DNA of 21,210 nt from Gnetum montanum (lineage: Eukaryota; Streptophyta; Gnetopsida; Gnetales; Gnetaceae), in NCBI GenBank assembly GCA_015680685.1, contig MNCI01014977.1:1-21210 (forward strand). Direction: 5' to 3'. Within the stretch, counting starts at the first letter, position 1. Every line of letters starts with the position of its first letter. Shown in pieces: positions 1 through 9,877 of the stretch. Both the position numbers and the translations under genes were made by a program. Below the pieces are notes generated by a model. It saw nothing but the letters and a program-made list of their open reading frames with translations. It searched no databases and was not told the origin of the DNA.

Positions 1-1335
1 GGGGAGCTACAAAAAAGAAAAAGTGCAAAAGAATATAACCGTGATTCTTCCCTCCGAAGGAAGGGAGTAAGATTCTGTGAGGAAGAGGATGAGTCACCAC
101 TCAAAGAGTTGGTGAATAAAAAAACCTTGCCACTTCAGAAATTACCAACGGAAGTGTCGGCTAAGGTAGATCAAATGTGGGACTCCATAGACAATAGGTT
201 TGAAACTATTTTAAAAGTCGTAGAGGATTCTAAGGAACGAAGTAGTGACCATGACAAGAAAAAGTGGAGAGATTCAGGCCATGCACGTGACAAGGGTAAG
301 GGAAAAATGACTATCACCAATGAGGTTATGGATTTGGGTACAGACAATGATGGTGGATGTGAGATCTACCAATATGACCATCCTAAGGGATGTTGCCCAA
401 TAATCTCACATCTACAAGAGTCTGGGGTGTATGCACTCAACCCAAGACTTAATAGATGGTAGGCACCCCGAAGGTTACCCTATCCCCAAGGTAACCTGAG
501 GCAATTCCACCAACCGTTAACATATTATCTAAGTGGAACTCTGTCACAACCTATCAGGCAACACCCACAGTCATGGGGGATGCCACCGCCTAGACAACAA
601 TACCCTTACCGAAAACTAGATCCATATGGCTACTATGTGCAGCAGCCGATTTCTCCAAGTGACTCTATGGGTCAAAAAACTCCACAACATCACTACCAAG
701 TTTGGGAGTATTTTAGGACTCCTCCTCTGGGAGACAAACCACATACATACCATCCTTCGAATCCATCTACATCTCTTATGCCGGTAGTTCCACTACCTCC
801 CACTCCAACAATGCAAGGGGAACTCCCCACTCAACCATAGCAACATAATGCTACAAGAGCTGTAAACCTTCAACCTGCTGTTGGTTTTGACAACCGCAAG
901 AAGAGAAGACCTTTCTTTAGAACCAAAATCTCAAACAAGCTCTCACAACCACAAGCAGTTGAGTCTGTGTACGCTCCTCCAACAATTAAGACTTCGTAGC
1001 TCCCTTCAAACCAACAACAGAGCTTAACGCACACAGTTATGTTAGCACATACCATTACTGACTGGATGAAGGTAGGCCACCTTCCCAGGAAACTCTTTAA
1101 CCCTGGAAGTCCCTTAATCTACCTCCAAGTCATTTGGAATGAACCTCATAAGGCTCTTCTTGACTTAGGTTCTGGAGTCCACTTAATCTCACGAGCAATG
1201 TATCAAGCCTGGAACCTACCTTCACTCAAAAAGAGCAACATTCAATTAGAGTTGGCTAACCAGTCCATCATCATTTCCTTGGAATTGGTGGAGGACATCA
1301 TTACCACTATGTGTGGTTGGTCATACCCAACTGTA
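1..1335 (+). pseudogene. Ty3/gypsy gag-protease fragment (copy A)
   Basis: One reading frame (frame 1) runs from the first base to the break near 1335, interrupted by three TAG codons at 460, 838 and 997. In order it encodes a charged gag C-terminal part (1-462), a Pro/Gln/Tyr-rich linker (463-1035) and a retropepsin-like domain (about 1039-1335). It aligns along its whole length with 4316-5660 of copy B; the block after 109 and the HLQESGVYALNP stretch are shared. The fragment starts inside gag at the window edge. It stops inside protease, where the similarity to copy B ends abruptly and GC-rich LINE sequence starts. No zinc knuckle is seen. It is a decayed transposon fragment, not a host gene. 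The Athila-like assignment comes from copy B, which keeps pol. Confidence 0.85.
1039..1335 (+). pseudogene. Retropepsin domain of copy A, active site altered
   Basis: The stretch AL-LD-LG-SGVHLIS matches the flap-and-active-site pattern of retroviral-type aspartic proteases, which use D-S/T-G. Here the triad at 1162-1170 reads D-L-G, which a single C-to-T change in a Ser codon would explain. The homologous site in copy B (5494-5502) keeps D-S-G. Downstream residues (YQAWNLP, KKSN, LELANQS, VEDI) align one to one with copy B. The domain breaks off before the ILGR-type C-terminal motif, which copy B still has. The protein would be inactive. Confidence 0.8.
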
Positions 1336-1344
1336 ATCGGCCTA

Positions 1345-2060
1345 GATGTCCTCCACCAGGGGGCAAAGCCACAGTTTGGTCAGCCATGTGGTCTCGAATC
1401 GAAATGGGCATGGGGCCCGGGGTTGAGGTGGGCCAATGGACACGACCAGCGAGCGGTGGTCAGAAGCAGCCCGCTCCTGCCTGGTCATGTTGATGGCGGT
1501 GCCGAGGAGGAAAGTAGAGCTAACGCAAACTTAATCAATGCAGGAGAGGACACGATGCACCCCTTTCTGCCGGTTGCTCCAGGTGAATTGGCAGTTCACA
1601 ATGGGCAGATCAACAAGAGAAGAGCACTCAAGGAACTCCATGAACTCTGGCGAGCTTAGAGGGGGGGCGACCCCCCAGATTTCTCCCAAGGGTACAGACA
1701 CTGGTTGAAGTCACCAACAACCACCCAGGAGCCGTGATCAGGCACTAGCAAGGCCACCCGATTCAACTCGTGAAGCCGTGATTCCCAAGCCTACGCCCCA
1801 TAGAAGTTCGTCAGCCAAAAACCATGGGCAGGGACGTGGACCATGATGGTCCATGGGGAGGCATCCACCAGAGTGGTGGTGGGGCATGCAAGAATGGCCA
1901 GGCCTCCGACCCGGCCCTAGCTGGGGTGTAGGTAGGTGGTCTAGCTCGTCCACTGGAGGTGACCAGATTCTGCTGCCTGCAGCTTGGTTTCCTAGAGGTA
2001 GAACATATCACAATTCTCCTCTCTGACAATATGGCGTAGGGTATTTCATTTATAGGGGGT
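1345..2060 (-). pseudogene. LINE ORF2 N-terminus: AP-type endonuclease only
   Basis: This encodes the apurinic-type endonuclease that nicks target DNA for LINE insertion. On the minus strand I can read the ordered family motifs: ETKL (1991-1980, catalytic Glu region), SGGLA-like G-R-V-G-G-L-A, NFYG, VVVGDFN (around 1715-1704), EKSGG, FTWSN, the SDH signature (1464-1456) and PFRFETTWL close to the left end. Several TAG codons interrupt it, including one directly before ETKL and one after NFYGA. A frameshift lies in the G/C homopolymers near 1662-1676. The reverse transcriptase that should follow the PFRFE..WL segment is absent. No other domain fits these motifs, so the identity is firm although the gene is dead. 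Confidence 0.85.
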
Positions 2061-2439
2061 ACCCTACCCCTTGCAATTCCAACTAAAAATATTCATGCGC
2101 AACCAGAGGTGTGGCGCTGGTAGACCTCCCATAAGGTCTGCTGTTGGCCCAAGTCGATGTGTCGTTGGGCTTGTCCACTTCTGGACCGAGACTCGATCGG
2201 GCAGCCTGGGTGCCCCTACCCCTCACAGACCACACGGGTGCAATCGGCTTCCTCAGCTGGGGACTGCGACGCCTTGCACTGTCAGGTCTGGGTGCTCCTC
2301 TGGACGACATTGACCAATTCTCCCAACAGGGGGAGCACTGGTTCCGATTCGGGTGGGTGTGGTTGATGAGTGGTGGCTGGTGATTGGGAGCAGTGGGGAG
2401 TCTTGGCGGGGGACCTGTGGGTGGTAGTCGGGGAGAGGG

Positions 2440-2512
2440 AATGTGAGGGTGTNGGATGTGGGTGTGTGTGCGGGGGCGTGGGGGGGATGGGTGGTTGGGT
2501 GGGGGGCGCAGG
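2440..2512 (+). other. G-rich tract with an undetermined base
   Basis: The plus strand is dominated by runs of three or more G with GT dinucleotides between them. It includes an N at 2453. It corresponds to the Pro/His-rich linker codons of LINE ORF1 on the minus strand. It could fold as a G-quadruplex, which would also make it hard to sequence and may explain the N. Confidence 0.5.
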
Positions 2513-3369
2513 CATCCCTTACGGCCCTTGGAGACCCAGTTGCCCTCCTTGAAAAGCTGGCGGGCCAGGTTATTCGATCGGGGCCTGCGAAATCGACAAT
2601 CTGCCTCGCGATGGCCCAGCTTACCACAACACCCGCAGCCGTCAGGCTGGTCGGTTCGGAGGGCCGTTTCGTGCAGCGTATGGTCCCTAGTGTCCATGTT
2701 TTCATAGGTAATTTGGAGGGATTCCTCCCCCCTGGGAGTTCCAAGACGACCTCCCGAACGAAGTCGGTCGCCGCCAGGGTTCGCCAAACACAGAAACGGG
2801 CAAAGCCCATCCGTTCCAGCAACCTCATAACCCTATCGAAGGTGATGAACTCTCCGAAGTGCCCCGCCACCTCCTGCAAGAACTCAAGACTCCATAACTC
2901 CCACGGGATATCAGCCACCCGGATCCAGATTGGGGCACGGGTAAACAGATCGAGTTCTCTGTGGGCACCGGGGCGCCAGAGGGTCAAAGCGAGACCATGG
3001 GCCCCATAGAACCAAGGCCCGCCAAGAAGAACGAAGTCGCAAGCCTGCAAGGAGGGGAGGACAAAGAGGAGCAGATCCTCCGAGAGGCTCCGGATAGTAA
3101 CGTCCTCGATTTTCCACTGCTCCATGACCCAACGGCGAATCAGGTCAAGCTGAGGACGGCTCCCCTAGGAGATGAAGCAGCCATTGAGGCTCTCTTCCAT
3201 GGTACGAACGCCTTCGGTAGGGGGGTGACGGATGCGAAGGCGCAGGGTGTTGTCGGAACAGGAATGAGCCGCAATGGTTCCTCCAGTTGCTACGGCCGCC
3301 ATGGCATCTGTCGCCGGGGTCGCGGTCGCGAGGGGCACTGTCCCAGTGGTTTCTGTCGCCGTAGTCACT

Positions 3370-3515
3370 GCCGTGGTTGCAACATACGCTGAGGTTTCCG
3401 CGGCCGTGGTTGCTGCTGCCATGGTTGCTGCCGCCGTGGTAGCAGCAGTCGTGGTTGCTGCAGTAGTTGCCGCTGCAATGGTTGCTGTCGTGGTTGCTGC
3501 CGTGGTCCTTCCAAG
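3370..3515 (+). repeat. Degenerate 12-bp codon repeat in LINE ORF1
   Basis: Units resembling TGGTTGCTGCCG recur imperfectly through this stretch. On the minus strand, the coding one, they give runs of Ala and Thr (ATT-AAT-type blocks) at the ORF1 N-terminus. The other strand is also open for 96 codons as a Val/Ala-rich shadow, which follows from the repeat and is not evidence for a gene. Confidence 0.7.
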
Positions 3516-3654
3516 CGTTGGGGGGAGCAGGGGCACCTGTGGTTTTGTGGTGCTAGAGGGCTAGCTTTGACCCCCTAGTGGCTGAGGATGCATCGCAAAC
3601 TAGATTTTTTTGCTCATGCCCTGGTATGGGTGTGTGTCTCTGGGATTCCATCCT

Positions 3655-5190
3655 TCTTCTAATTTTGAAAAATGTCATAGAAATAATAATTATGATGGAG
3701 GTGCTTATGATGATGATGATGATAAGCATTTTTTGGTAGCTTGAAGCATGCTTAACATTGCAAAGGCAATTAAGATTCCAACTAGGCATGTGAAAGATAG
3801 TAGGATCAAGTGCTTAGACATGAACAATATTCTAAGATTTCAGTGGGGATATAACTCTGATCCACAAACACATCTACAAGCTTTTCATGATCCATGTGCC
3901 TTGTAGAACATTGAAAATGATTGGCAGAAACTCAAACTCTTCCCCAATATACTCATTAAATAGGCTAAAAGTTGGTACTAGTCCTTAGAGCTAGAATCAA
4001 TTTCTAAATGGAGTACCATGCTGGAACTAATTAATAAACAAATACTAGACGTACTTCAAAGTATCTAATCTAAGAAGGAAAATCCAAGGCTAGAAATAGG
4101 AAACACATGAACACTTAGATGCTACCATGGATAAATATTATTATCTCTTACACAGATGCCCTAGCCATGGTTATTATCAAAGGAAACAACTCCACCACAT
4201 CATAGATGAGCTCAAAGTATAGACCATAAAAACTCTTGGGGTTTATGCCCAAGGGAGACTATATGAACTAAGAGCTTATCATATATAAAGGCTAATAGAG
4301 TAGGTAGTAAAAGAAGAAGATGAGTTGCAAAAAAGGGAAATTGCATAAGAGTATAATAGGGATCCTTTCATAAGGAAAAGGGAGGTCTGATTCTATGACA
4401 AGGAGGAGTCACCACTCAACAAAGAAGTGAAAAGGAAAACCTTACATATCCAAAAATCTATTTCCAATATTTTGGCAAAGGTTGATAAATTATGGGACTC
4501 TTTGAATGAAAAGTTCCAAACTGCTATGAAGATTGCTGAAGCACCCAAAGATCAAAATAGTGATCGTGATCACAGGAGGTGGAAAGAAGTTGAACGTGCC
4601 TACCAGAGAGGTATGGACAAAGCTACTACAGTAGAAGAAGTTGTGAAAATAGACTTTGATGATGATATTGGATGTGACATCTATCAATATGAACATCCTA
4701 AGGGATGTTTCCCTATGGTGTCACACTTACAAGAGTCTGGGGTATATGCACTAAATCCTTGACTAGCACATAGGTAAGCACCCAAACAATTACCTTATCC
4801 TCAAGGTAATCCAAGGTAGTTCCACCAGCAACAAGCAACTTATTATCCAAGTGACCATACGAGCAATACCAGTAGTGGCATCAACTATAATCGCGGGAAA
4901 TGCCACCACCAATATAGCAATACCCCTATAGACAATCAAATCCATATGGGTACTATCTTCAGTAACATATTTCTCCATGAAGCTTTGCAAGTCATGCCTC
5001 ATTCAAGCATCATTATTACCCCCCAGAGTACCATCAAACTCATTCACCATCTACTCAAGGGGAGCACCCATATCCTTACCACCCTCTACATCTACATGCA
5101 CACATCCCTTCACCCTCAACCTAGTTATCTCTTGCTCTATCCATGCAAGGCAAAATTCCCCCATAGCCATAGCAACGAAATCCTATGAGG
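3655..5190 (+). pseudogene. gypsy gag (copy B)
   Basis: Gag forms the cytoplasmic particle that packages element RNA. The N-terminal part is read in frame 1, with an Asp run at a GAT microsatellite (about 3708-3722). The retrotransposon-gag pattern follows: LKLFPNILIK, then A-K-S-W-Y and S-L-E-x-x-S-I-x-x-W at about 3930-4010, interrupted by TAG codons. From about 4150 the frame is 2 (for example RCPSHGYYQRKQLHHIIDEL), so at least one indel lies near 4066-4150. Positions 4316-4762 match the start of copy A, and the Pro/Tyr-rich linker runs to about 5190 with further frame changes. No CCHC knuckle is seen. Confidence 0.75.
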
Positions 5191-5367
5191 GTTGCAAATT
5201 TACAACCTACCTTCCAATTGAGTGGTTCAGATAATCAATCTAGGAAACAACCATTTTTCTAACCCAACAATCCTCCCAAACCCTCACAACCTAATGCAGC
5301 TAGTCACCTTGTATCTTCAACATCCTCATCCTCTGCATTAAACCAAACACCACCTTAGATTTGCACC

Positions 5368-5817
5368 GTGATGTTAACTTATGTTGTTTTTGACTGGATC
5401 AAGGCTATCAACCTTCCCATGAAAAGATCTAACCTAGGAAGTCCTCTTATTTACTTGCAAATCGTGAGACATGAGCCATGGAAGGCTCTTATTGATTCTG
5501 GTTTTGATGTTAATCTCATCTCTTATGACATGTACAATACTTGGAACCTACCACCTCTCAAGAAGAGCAACACCTATTTAGAATTGGTAGACCAATCAAT
5601 CATGATCCCTTTGGGATTAGTGGAGGACATTGTAACCACAATTTATGGGTAGTCCTATCCTACCAATTTTCTGGTGATCAAAGTTAAAAATTGCAAAGGT
5701 GACTTCCCCATCGTTTTGGGAAGAACATGGTTAAGCACTATTGATGCACGAATGGGCATTAGGGACCTCTTCTTGAATATCACGTACAACGATAATAGGT
5801 GCAATTATGTGTAGAAA
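5368..5817 (+). pseudogene. gypsy retropepsin (copy B)
   Basis: This is the aspartic protease that processes Gag-Pol. It reads in frame 1 from MLTYVVFDW. The active-site triad D-S-G is intact at 5494-5502, followed by FDVNLIS and, after one TAG near 5650, the conserved C-terminal part FLVIKVKNCKGDFPIVLGR-TWL, which matches the ILGR.WL signature of gypsy proteases. This domain is better preserved than its counterpart in copy A, which lacks both the Ser of the triad and the C-terminal part. The frame is the same as that of the downstream RT, so protease and pol were one polyprotein. Confidence 0.85.
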
Positions 5818-5984
5818 ATCTAGTCCATTAAAAGTACATTCATCATAGCATGTAATCATTGTGCATAAGAAATATATATCCAAAGGTGCCTGTATGCAAT
5901 GGCCACAAAATAGGATGGCATCCAATGACTAACAACTAACTCTAACAATAACACATTATTCATGGAACCAAGAGCTTGAGATGT

Positions 5985-7230
5985 GCTTATGTTGAAGTCA
6001 TGGATGAACCTGATCAAAGAGGAAATAAAATAACTCCTCAAGGCAGGGTTCATTTATCCCATCATGGATAGTGAGTGGGTTAGCCCACTCGTAATTGTGC
6101 CAAAGAAAAGTGGCAAGTGGTGAGTCTGCATCAACTTTAGGTTGTTAAATATGGCAACATTTAAAGATCATTTTCCATTGCCATTTATGGACCAAGTGTT
6201 GGATACTATCTCTAGTCATTACTATTATAGCTTCTTGGATGGTTATAGTTGCTATAACCAAATCCAAATTGTCCCAAAATGTCAAGCCAAGATAACATTC
6301 TTGAGTCCCTAGGGAACTTTTGCATATTGTAAGATTTCATTCAATCTATGCAATGCTCCTGCAACATTTCAATGCTTGGTTCTTAGTATTTTCCAATTGC
6401 AGATTGGTAGTAGGATAGAAGTCTTTATGGATGACTTCTCTACCTATGAGGCTACATTTGAGCAAGCCCTAGATCGCCTTGAGCAAGTATTGAAAATATG
6501 TGTTAAAACAAAACTTAAGCTCAATTCAACAAGAATCCATCTAATGGTCCAGAAAAACATAGTATTAGGGCACCAGATTTCATAAGAAGGGATTGAGGTA
6601 GACCCTAAAAGGATAAGGGTGATCCAAGGAATCACATACCAACCAGAGATAGTCAAAGATGTCTACTCATTCCTTGGACACACTGGCTACTACCAGTAAT
6701 TCATAAAGAATGTCTCTAAGATCGCAAAGCCATTGGTCGAGCTTACAAAGAAAGATGTTCCATTCAACTAGACTAAGTAGTGTGAACATGCATTTTAGCT
6801 GTTATAAGAAAAACTCGTAGAAACTCTAATTCTATGAGCACCATACTGGTCTAAACTATTTCATATAATGACAAATGCATCTAATTGTGCTTTGGGAGTA
6901 GTGCTTACACAGTTGGATGATAAAAAATGTCCATATTACATCCACTGCATAAGCTAAAGTACTATGGGTGCATAGTTGAATTACACCATAACTAAGAAAG
7001 AACTGATGGTAATGGTGTACACTCTCAAAAATTTTAGACACTATGTGCTTGGATACAAAGTGTTTGTGCACATAGATCATAGTGCCATCTACTTCCTAAT
7101 GAATAAGCCAACGGTGAGCCCCTGTATCATATAGTCATTCATGATCTTATAGGAATTTGATCTCATAATGGTAGATTGGAAAGGGACTAAGAATGTGGTC
7201 ACTAACCATTTCTCTTGATCAAGATGGGAT
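5985..7230 (+). pseudogene. gypsy reverse transcriptase and RNase H (copy B)
   Basis: RT-RNase H copies element RNA into DNA. In frame 1, in order: LIKEEIK..LLKAGFIYPI, WVSPLVIVPKKSGKW, CINFRLLN, HFPLPFMDQVLD, FLDGYSCYNQI, GTFAY, NLCNAPATFQ, the polymerase box FMDDF (6424-6438, both Asp present), IVLGHQIS, and SFLGHTGYY of the connection. RNase H follows with FHIMTNASNCALG, where the first catalytic Asp of the usual D-A-S pattern is Asn (codon 6874-6876), and later KELMVMVYTLKNFRHYVLG and DHSAI. Many stops interrupt the frame, but I found no frameshift. TAG codons often sit where the family has Gln or Trp, for example around 6768-6798. Confidence 0.88.
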
Positions 7231-7404
7231 AATAAGGAGGACGAGAGTCCACTCTCTGATCAATTTTCAAATGAACTCCTCTTTATAGGAGCAATAAATG
7301 ACCAAGTGCCCATGAAATCAAAATGATATGATGGCATACTCACTTACCTTCTTACTTAGGAGATTCCACAATATCTAAACTTTAGGAAGAAACAATAGTT
7401 TCTT

Positions 7405-8606
7405 CATCAGGCAAAGTACTTCACAGAAATCAACAAACACCTTTACAAGGTATGTGTTGATGGCCTGGTTCATTGGTGTGCCCTTGATGTAGATCAACTA
7501 TGCATTCTCCAAGATGCTCATGAAAGCCTTTACGAAGGTCACTATGCAAGGAGGTGCACAATCATAAAAATCCTAATAGAAGGATACTATTGGCCTACAA
7601 TCTTTAGGGACACCCACTAGTTTATCTGATCTTGTGAACATTGTCAAAGAGATGGTGGGATGATTGCACAAATGGAGGGTCCTCAATAGTGGATTCAACC
7701 ACTAGAGCCCTTTGACATATGGGGCATAGACTTCATGAGTCCTATCACATCCATGTCCAATGAAACGGCATATATCATCATAGTAGTCAACTACTGCACC
7801 AAATGGGTAGAAGTAGCAACTATCACCAACTATAGATTATCCACTGCTGCTATATTTGTATAAAAAAATGTTGTAAAAAGGTTCTGGGTACCACATGCAC
7901 TAATTTCTAACAATGAAACTCATTTTACAAGTTCCACTTTTCAAAAACTTATGCAACACTTGGAGGTCAAACCTAAATTAACAACACCTTATCACCCCCC
8001 AGCCAACGGTCAAGTAGAGATAACTAATAGGGAGATCACAAAGATCCTAATAAGGACCATAAGGAAATATAAGAGAGGCTAGAGCACAAAACTCAACAAT
8101 GCCCTCTAGGCCTACCACTCAACATGAAAACTTCCTATTAGCTACTCTTCTTACAAGCTACTGTATGAAAAACTTCCAATGCTTCTAATTCAATCTGAGC
8201 TTCGTACACTCTCAATAGCCTATGAATTGAACCTTGATTTAAGTCTATCACAAAAAAAAAGACTAATAAACCTCAATGTGCTAGATGAAAATTGATTAGT
8301 GGCCCTATCTTTGAATGAAGTGCATAAGGCATCCAACAAGTAATGACATGACCTTAAAATATGAAAAGTAAAATTTCAACCAAGAGATAAGGTTTTTTAC
8401 TAGAACCCCACTCATGTATCCTAGAAAACAAAGTTCCAAACGTTACAGGAGGGACCTTATATAATTGACAAAACCTTTCCCACTGGGGCCATGTTAATCT
8501 ACAAACCTAAGAGCCCACACAGAAAAAATTTGGTCAACATCCAACAAGTAAAACCTTTCCTAGAGCCAAGACAAGCCAGTGCAATGAATACCTCAATGGA
8601 TGGATG
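7405..8606 (+). pseudogene. gypsy integrase (copy B)
   Basis: Integrase inserts the DNA copy into the genome. In frame 1, the HHCC zinc-binding region has His at 7519 and 7540 and Cys at 7633 and 7642, with the linker GYYWPT. The catalytic core follows: first Asp at 7729 (GIDFMSP), the S-D-N-G segment altered to S-N-N-E (second catalytic Asp to Asn at 7909-7911 and Gly to Glu), YHPPANGQVE with the catalytic Glu at 8017-8019, and NREITKIL. The C-terminal part keeps FQPRDKV..., GPYIIDKTFPTGAM and VKPFLEP, ending about 8606. Stops are frequent and frame is kept. The missing Asp alone would abolish catalysis. Confidence 0.88.
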
Positions 8607-8647
8607 AACACACTTAATTTTTTGGATCTCCTCCTTCCAACTCAGTT

Positions 8648-8660
8648 GTGGGGGAGATGA
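8648..8660 (+). promoter_or_regulatory. Purine-rich tract after pol, candidate PPT
   Basis: The sequence GTGGGGGAGATGA lies about 40 bases after the last recognisable integrase codon. Purine tracts of this kind prime plus-strand synthesis and usually abut the 3' LTR, but some plant gypsy elements also have one directly after pol. The following TG could be an LTR start, yet no matching LTR end or second copy is present in the window. Confidence 0.45.
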
Positions 8661-9540
8661 CCATCCATGCTAATCATCCATATGGCTTCTCAGTTTTTCT
8701 AATTTTTTTTTACACATTTTTATCTTTATAGTTTTTTATTTTACATCTTTTTGATTTTACAACTTCTTCCTATTTTAGACCATTTTTTGTTTTACACCAT
8801 CGTTTGTATGTATGAACCTTTCTTGAGTATTTTACACTTTTTTATATATTTTACCTTGTTTTGTTTAAGTGTGATTTTCAACTTTTTGCTAATAAATGTG
8901 CTTTGTGCCAACATGACCTAGTATTGCTATAACTACTACTAATGGTGGTTTGTGCTTAATGTTTTGTTCGCTAATGTCTGGTTTCTATTTTTGAATTTTT
9001 GTACCGATAGCTCAATCATGGTTTCTTTTTCATGGAATAGGCAGTGAGTCCATGACATCCACCCATTCACAAACTCTATGGTTTTCCATGTTTTGGAAGT
9101 TTGAGGTTCCTTTCATTAAATAAACTTTTAATAAATTGGTGACCTTGGTAGTTTCTAGAATTGGGAAGGATTCAAAGGTTTGTACAAGATGTGACTTTAA
9201 GGGGACTTAATACTCTTTGTACTTTTCTACTTACTTGGGTGCTTAAGTATTTTTCATCGACTTCTTACCATTTCATATTGTCCAATAATTGGAAGTTAAA
9301 TAATGTCTTTGCTTGGTGTGATTCCCATCCAAAGAGACAAAAAGAAACATGATGGGAATTCAAAGCGCACCCCTTAGACAAACAAATGAGCTACAAGCAC
9401 TGGTTATGGGACTAGAAAGACATGTTACCCATGCCTGAACGTTCTCTCTAACTAAGGCCCTCTCTCACTTCCTACTTCTCTTTTCTCCTCTTTATGGAAT
9501 GGTGGTTGTTTTTTGGGAGTACTCTTGTGTCTTGAGGGGG
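8661..9540 (+). other. AT-rich non-coding stretch, nothing identified
   Basis: T-rich sequence with repeated TTTTAC-like words (8700-8870) and no supported ORF. It contains no TATA-AATAAA pair and no TGATGAG/CTCATCA ends like the LTRs of C and D. It may be 3' non-coding DNA of copy B, or a decayed unknown LTR. The short ORF at 9161-9352 has no recognisable content. Confidence 0.4.
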
Positions 9541-9877
9541 TGGATCAGTCTTGGAGTGGTGATGCAAAGTCACTGAAAGGGGTTGGTTTTGGTCTAAACT
9601 AAGGATGGATCTTCTTAGGTCATTTTAAACACAAAACTCCATAAGGGACTTCTCATGACCTCAATTTGGAATTCCATTCCACCTTCACCATCATCCATCT
9701 ATGCTAACCATAATTCACCTCACTACTGATGTCTATGTTCTTGATTCTGTATCTTGCTCTGACATACTTGAATTCTTAGGTAGATTCTTCCAGGTTTTGG
9801 TCCTTAACTTCCATTGAACATTAATCACCTATGGGGTCCATAGACTCCTTCATTTAAGGTTATGCAAGGGCAAATAA

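Larger units (their letters stand above)
2083..3593 (-). pseudogene. LINE ORF1: DUF4283-like domain and CCHC zinc knuckle
   Basis: Plant LINE ORF1 products bind nucleic acid and chaperone the RNA. The likely start is the ATG at 3593, with a TAG at codon 11. Domains in order: an Ala/Thr-rich N-terminus (about 3515-3290), a DUF4283-like region (about 3160-2740) with the GGPWFYG and WIRVADIPWELW patterns, a CX2CX4HX4C zinc knuckle at 2637-2596, and a Pro/His-rich tail ending at a stop at 2083. The frame changes once, at the run of six C at 2727-2732: the DUF4283 part up to ELPGG is in one frame and the knuckle in another. Another stop follows NGCFIS near 3165. The N at 2453 falls in the Pro-rich tail. 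The domain call rests on pattern recognition without a profile search. Confidence 0.8.
1336..3610 (-). mobile_element. 3'-truncated L1-type LINE, antisense
   Basis: A GC-rich, CpG-containing block lies between AT-rich gypsy sequences. Read on the minus strand it holds ORF1 (from 3593) followed by the endonuclease half of ORF2 (down to about 1345), the order of plant L1-type LINEs. No reverse transcriptase, RNase H or poly(A) tail follows: the element stops just after the end of the endonuclease domain, where copy A begins. LINEs are normally truncated at the 5' end, so keeping the 5' half and losing the 3' half points to a later deletion or recombination. The left edge is set by where copy A stops matching copy B; the right edge is uncertain (3594-3660), because gag of copy B takes over there. 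I could not define target-site duplications. Confidence 0.85.
3615..8660 (+). mobile_element. Ty3/gypsy element copy B (Athila-like), gag-pol
   Basis: In order this has gag, protease, reverse transcriptase, RNase H and integrase, the Ty3/gypsy gene order (integrase last). FMDDF at the RT active site together with FLDGYS resembles the Athila side of the plant Tat/Athila group; this lineage call is moderate. No 5' LTR precedes gag: the LINE is there instead. A purine-rich tract follows pol, but no LTR start can be confirmed next to it. The first LTR found downstream on the same strand is at 13740-14675, and it may or may not belong to this element. All domains carry stops and at least two catalytic residues are lost, so the copy is dead. 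Confidence 0.85.

Noticed and set aside
2443-3009. Plus-strand 188-codon ORF across the LINE
   Set aside because: No recognisable motif; it overlaps the DUF4283-like and zinc-knuckle region, which reads on the minus strand.
3274-3564. Plus-strand 96-codon Val/Ala-rich ORF
   Set aside because: It is the complement of the Ala/Thr codon repeat in LINE ORF1; the minus strand has the domain context.
1336-3610. LINE as an insertion splitting one gypsy element into A and B
   Set aside because: A and B both contain the gag C-terminus, linker and protease, so they are two copies rather than the two halves of one.
3700-3722. CRISPR-like or regulatory repeat
   Set aside because: It is a short GAT microsatellite inside gag; no spacers or other array structure exist anywhere in the window.
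4946-5234. Two overlapping plus-strand ORFs of about 80 codons
   Set aside because: They are frames of the degenerate Pro/Tyr-rich gag linker, which aligns with 580-840 of copy A.
9351-9390. 5' internal start of element C near ATGATGGGAATTC
   Set aside because: It resembles the TGGGATGAAAC start of element D only over five bases, and the distance to the shared leader block does not fit.
8659-9540. LTR of copy B starting at the TG after the purine tract
   Set aside because: No matching end, no TATA-AATAAA pair and no second copy in the window. Kept only as a possibility.
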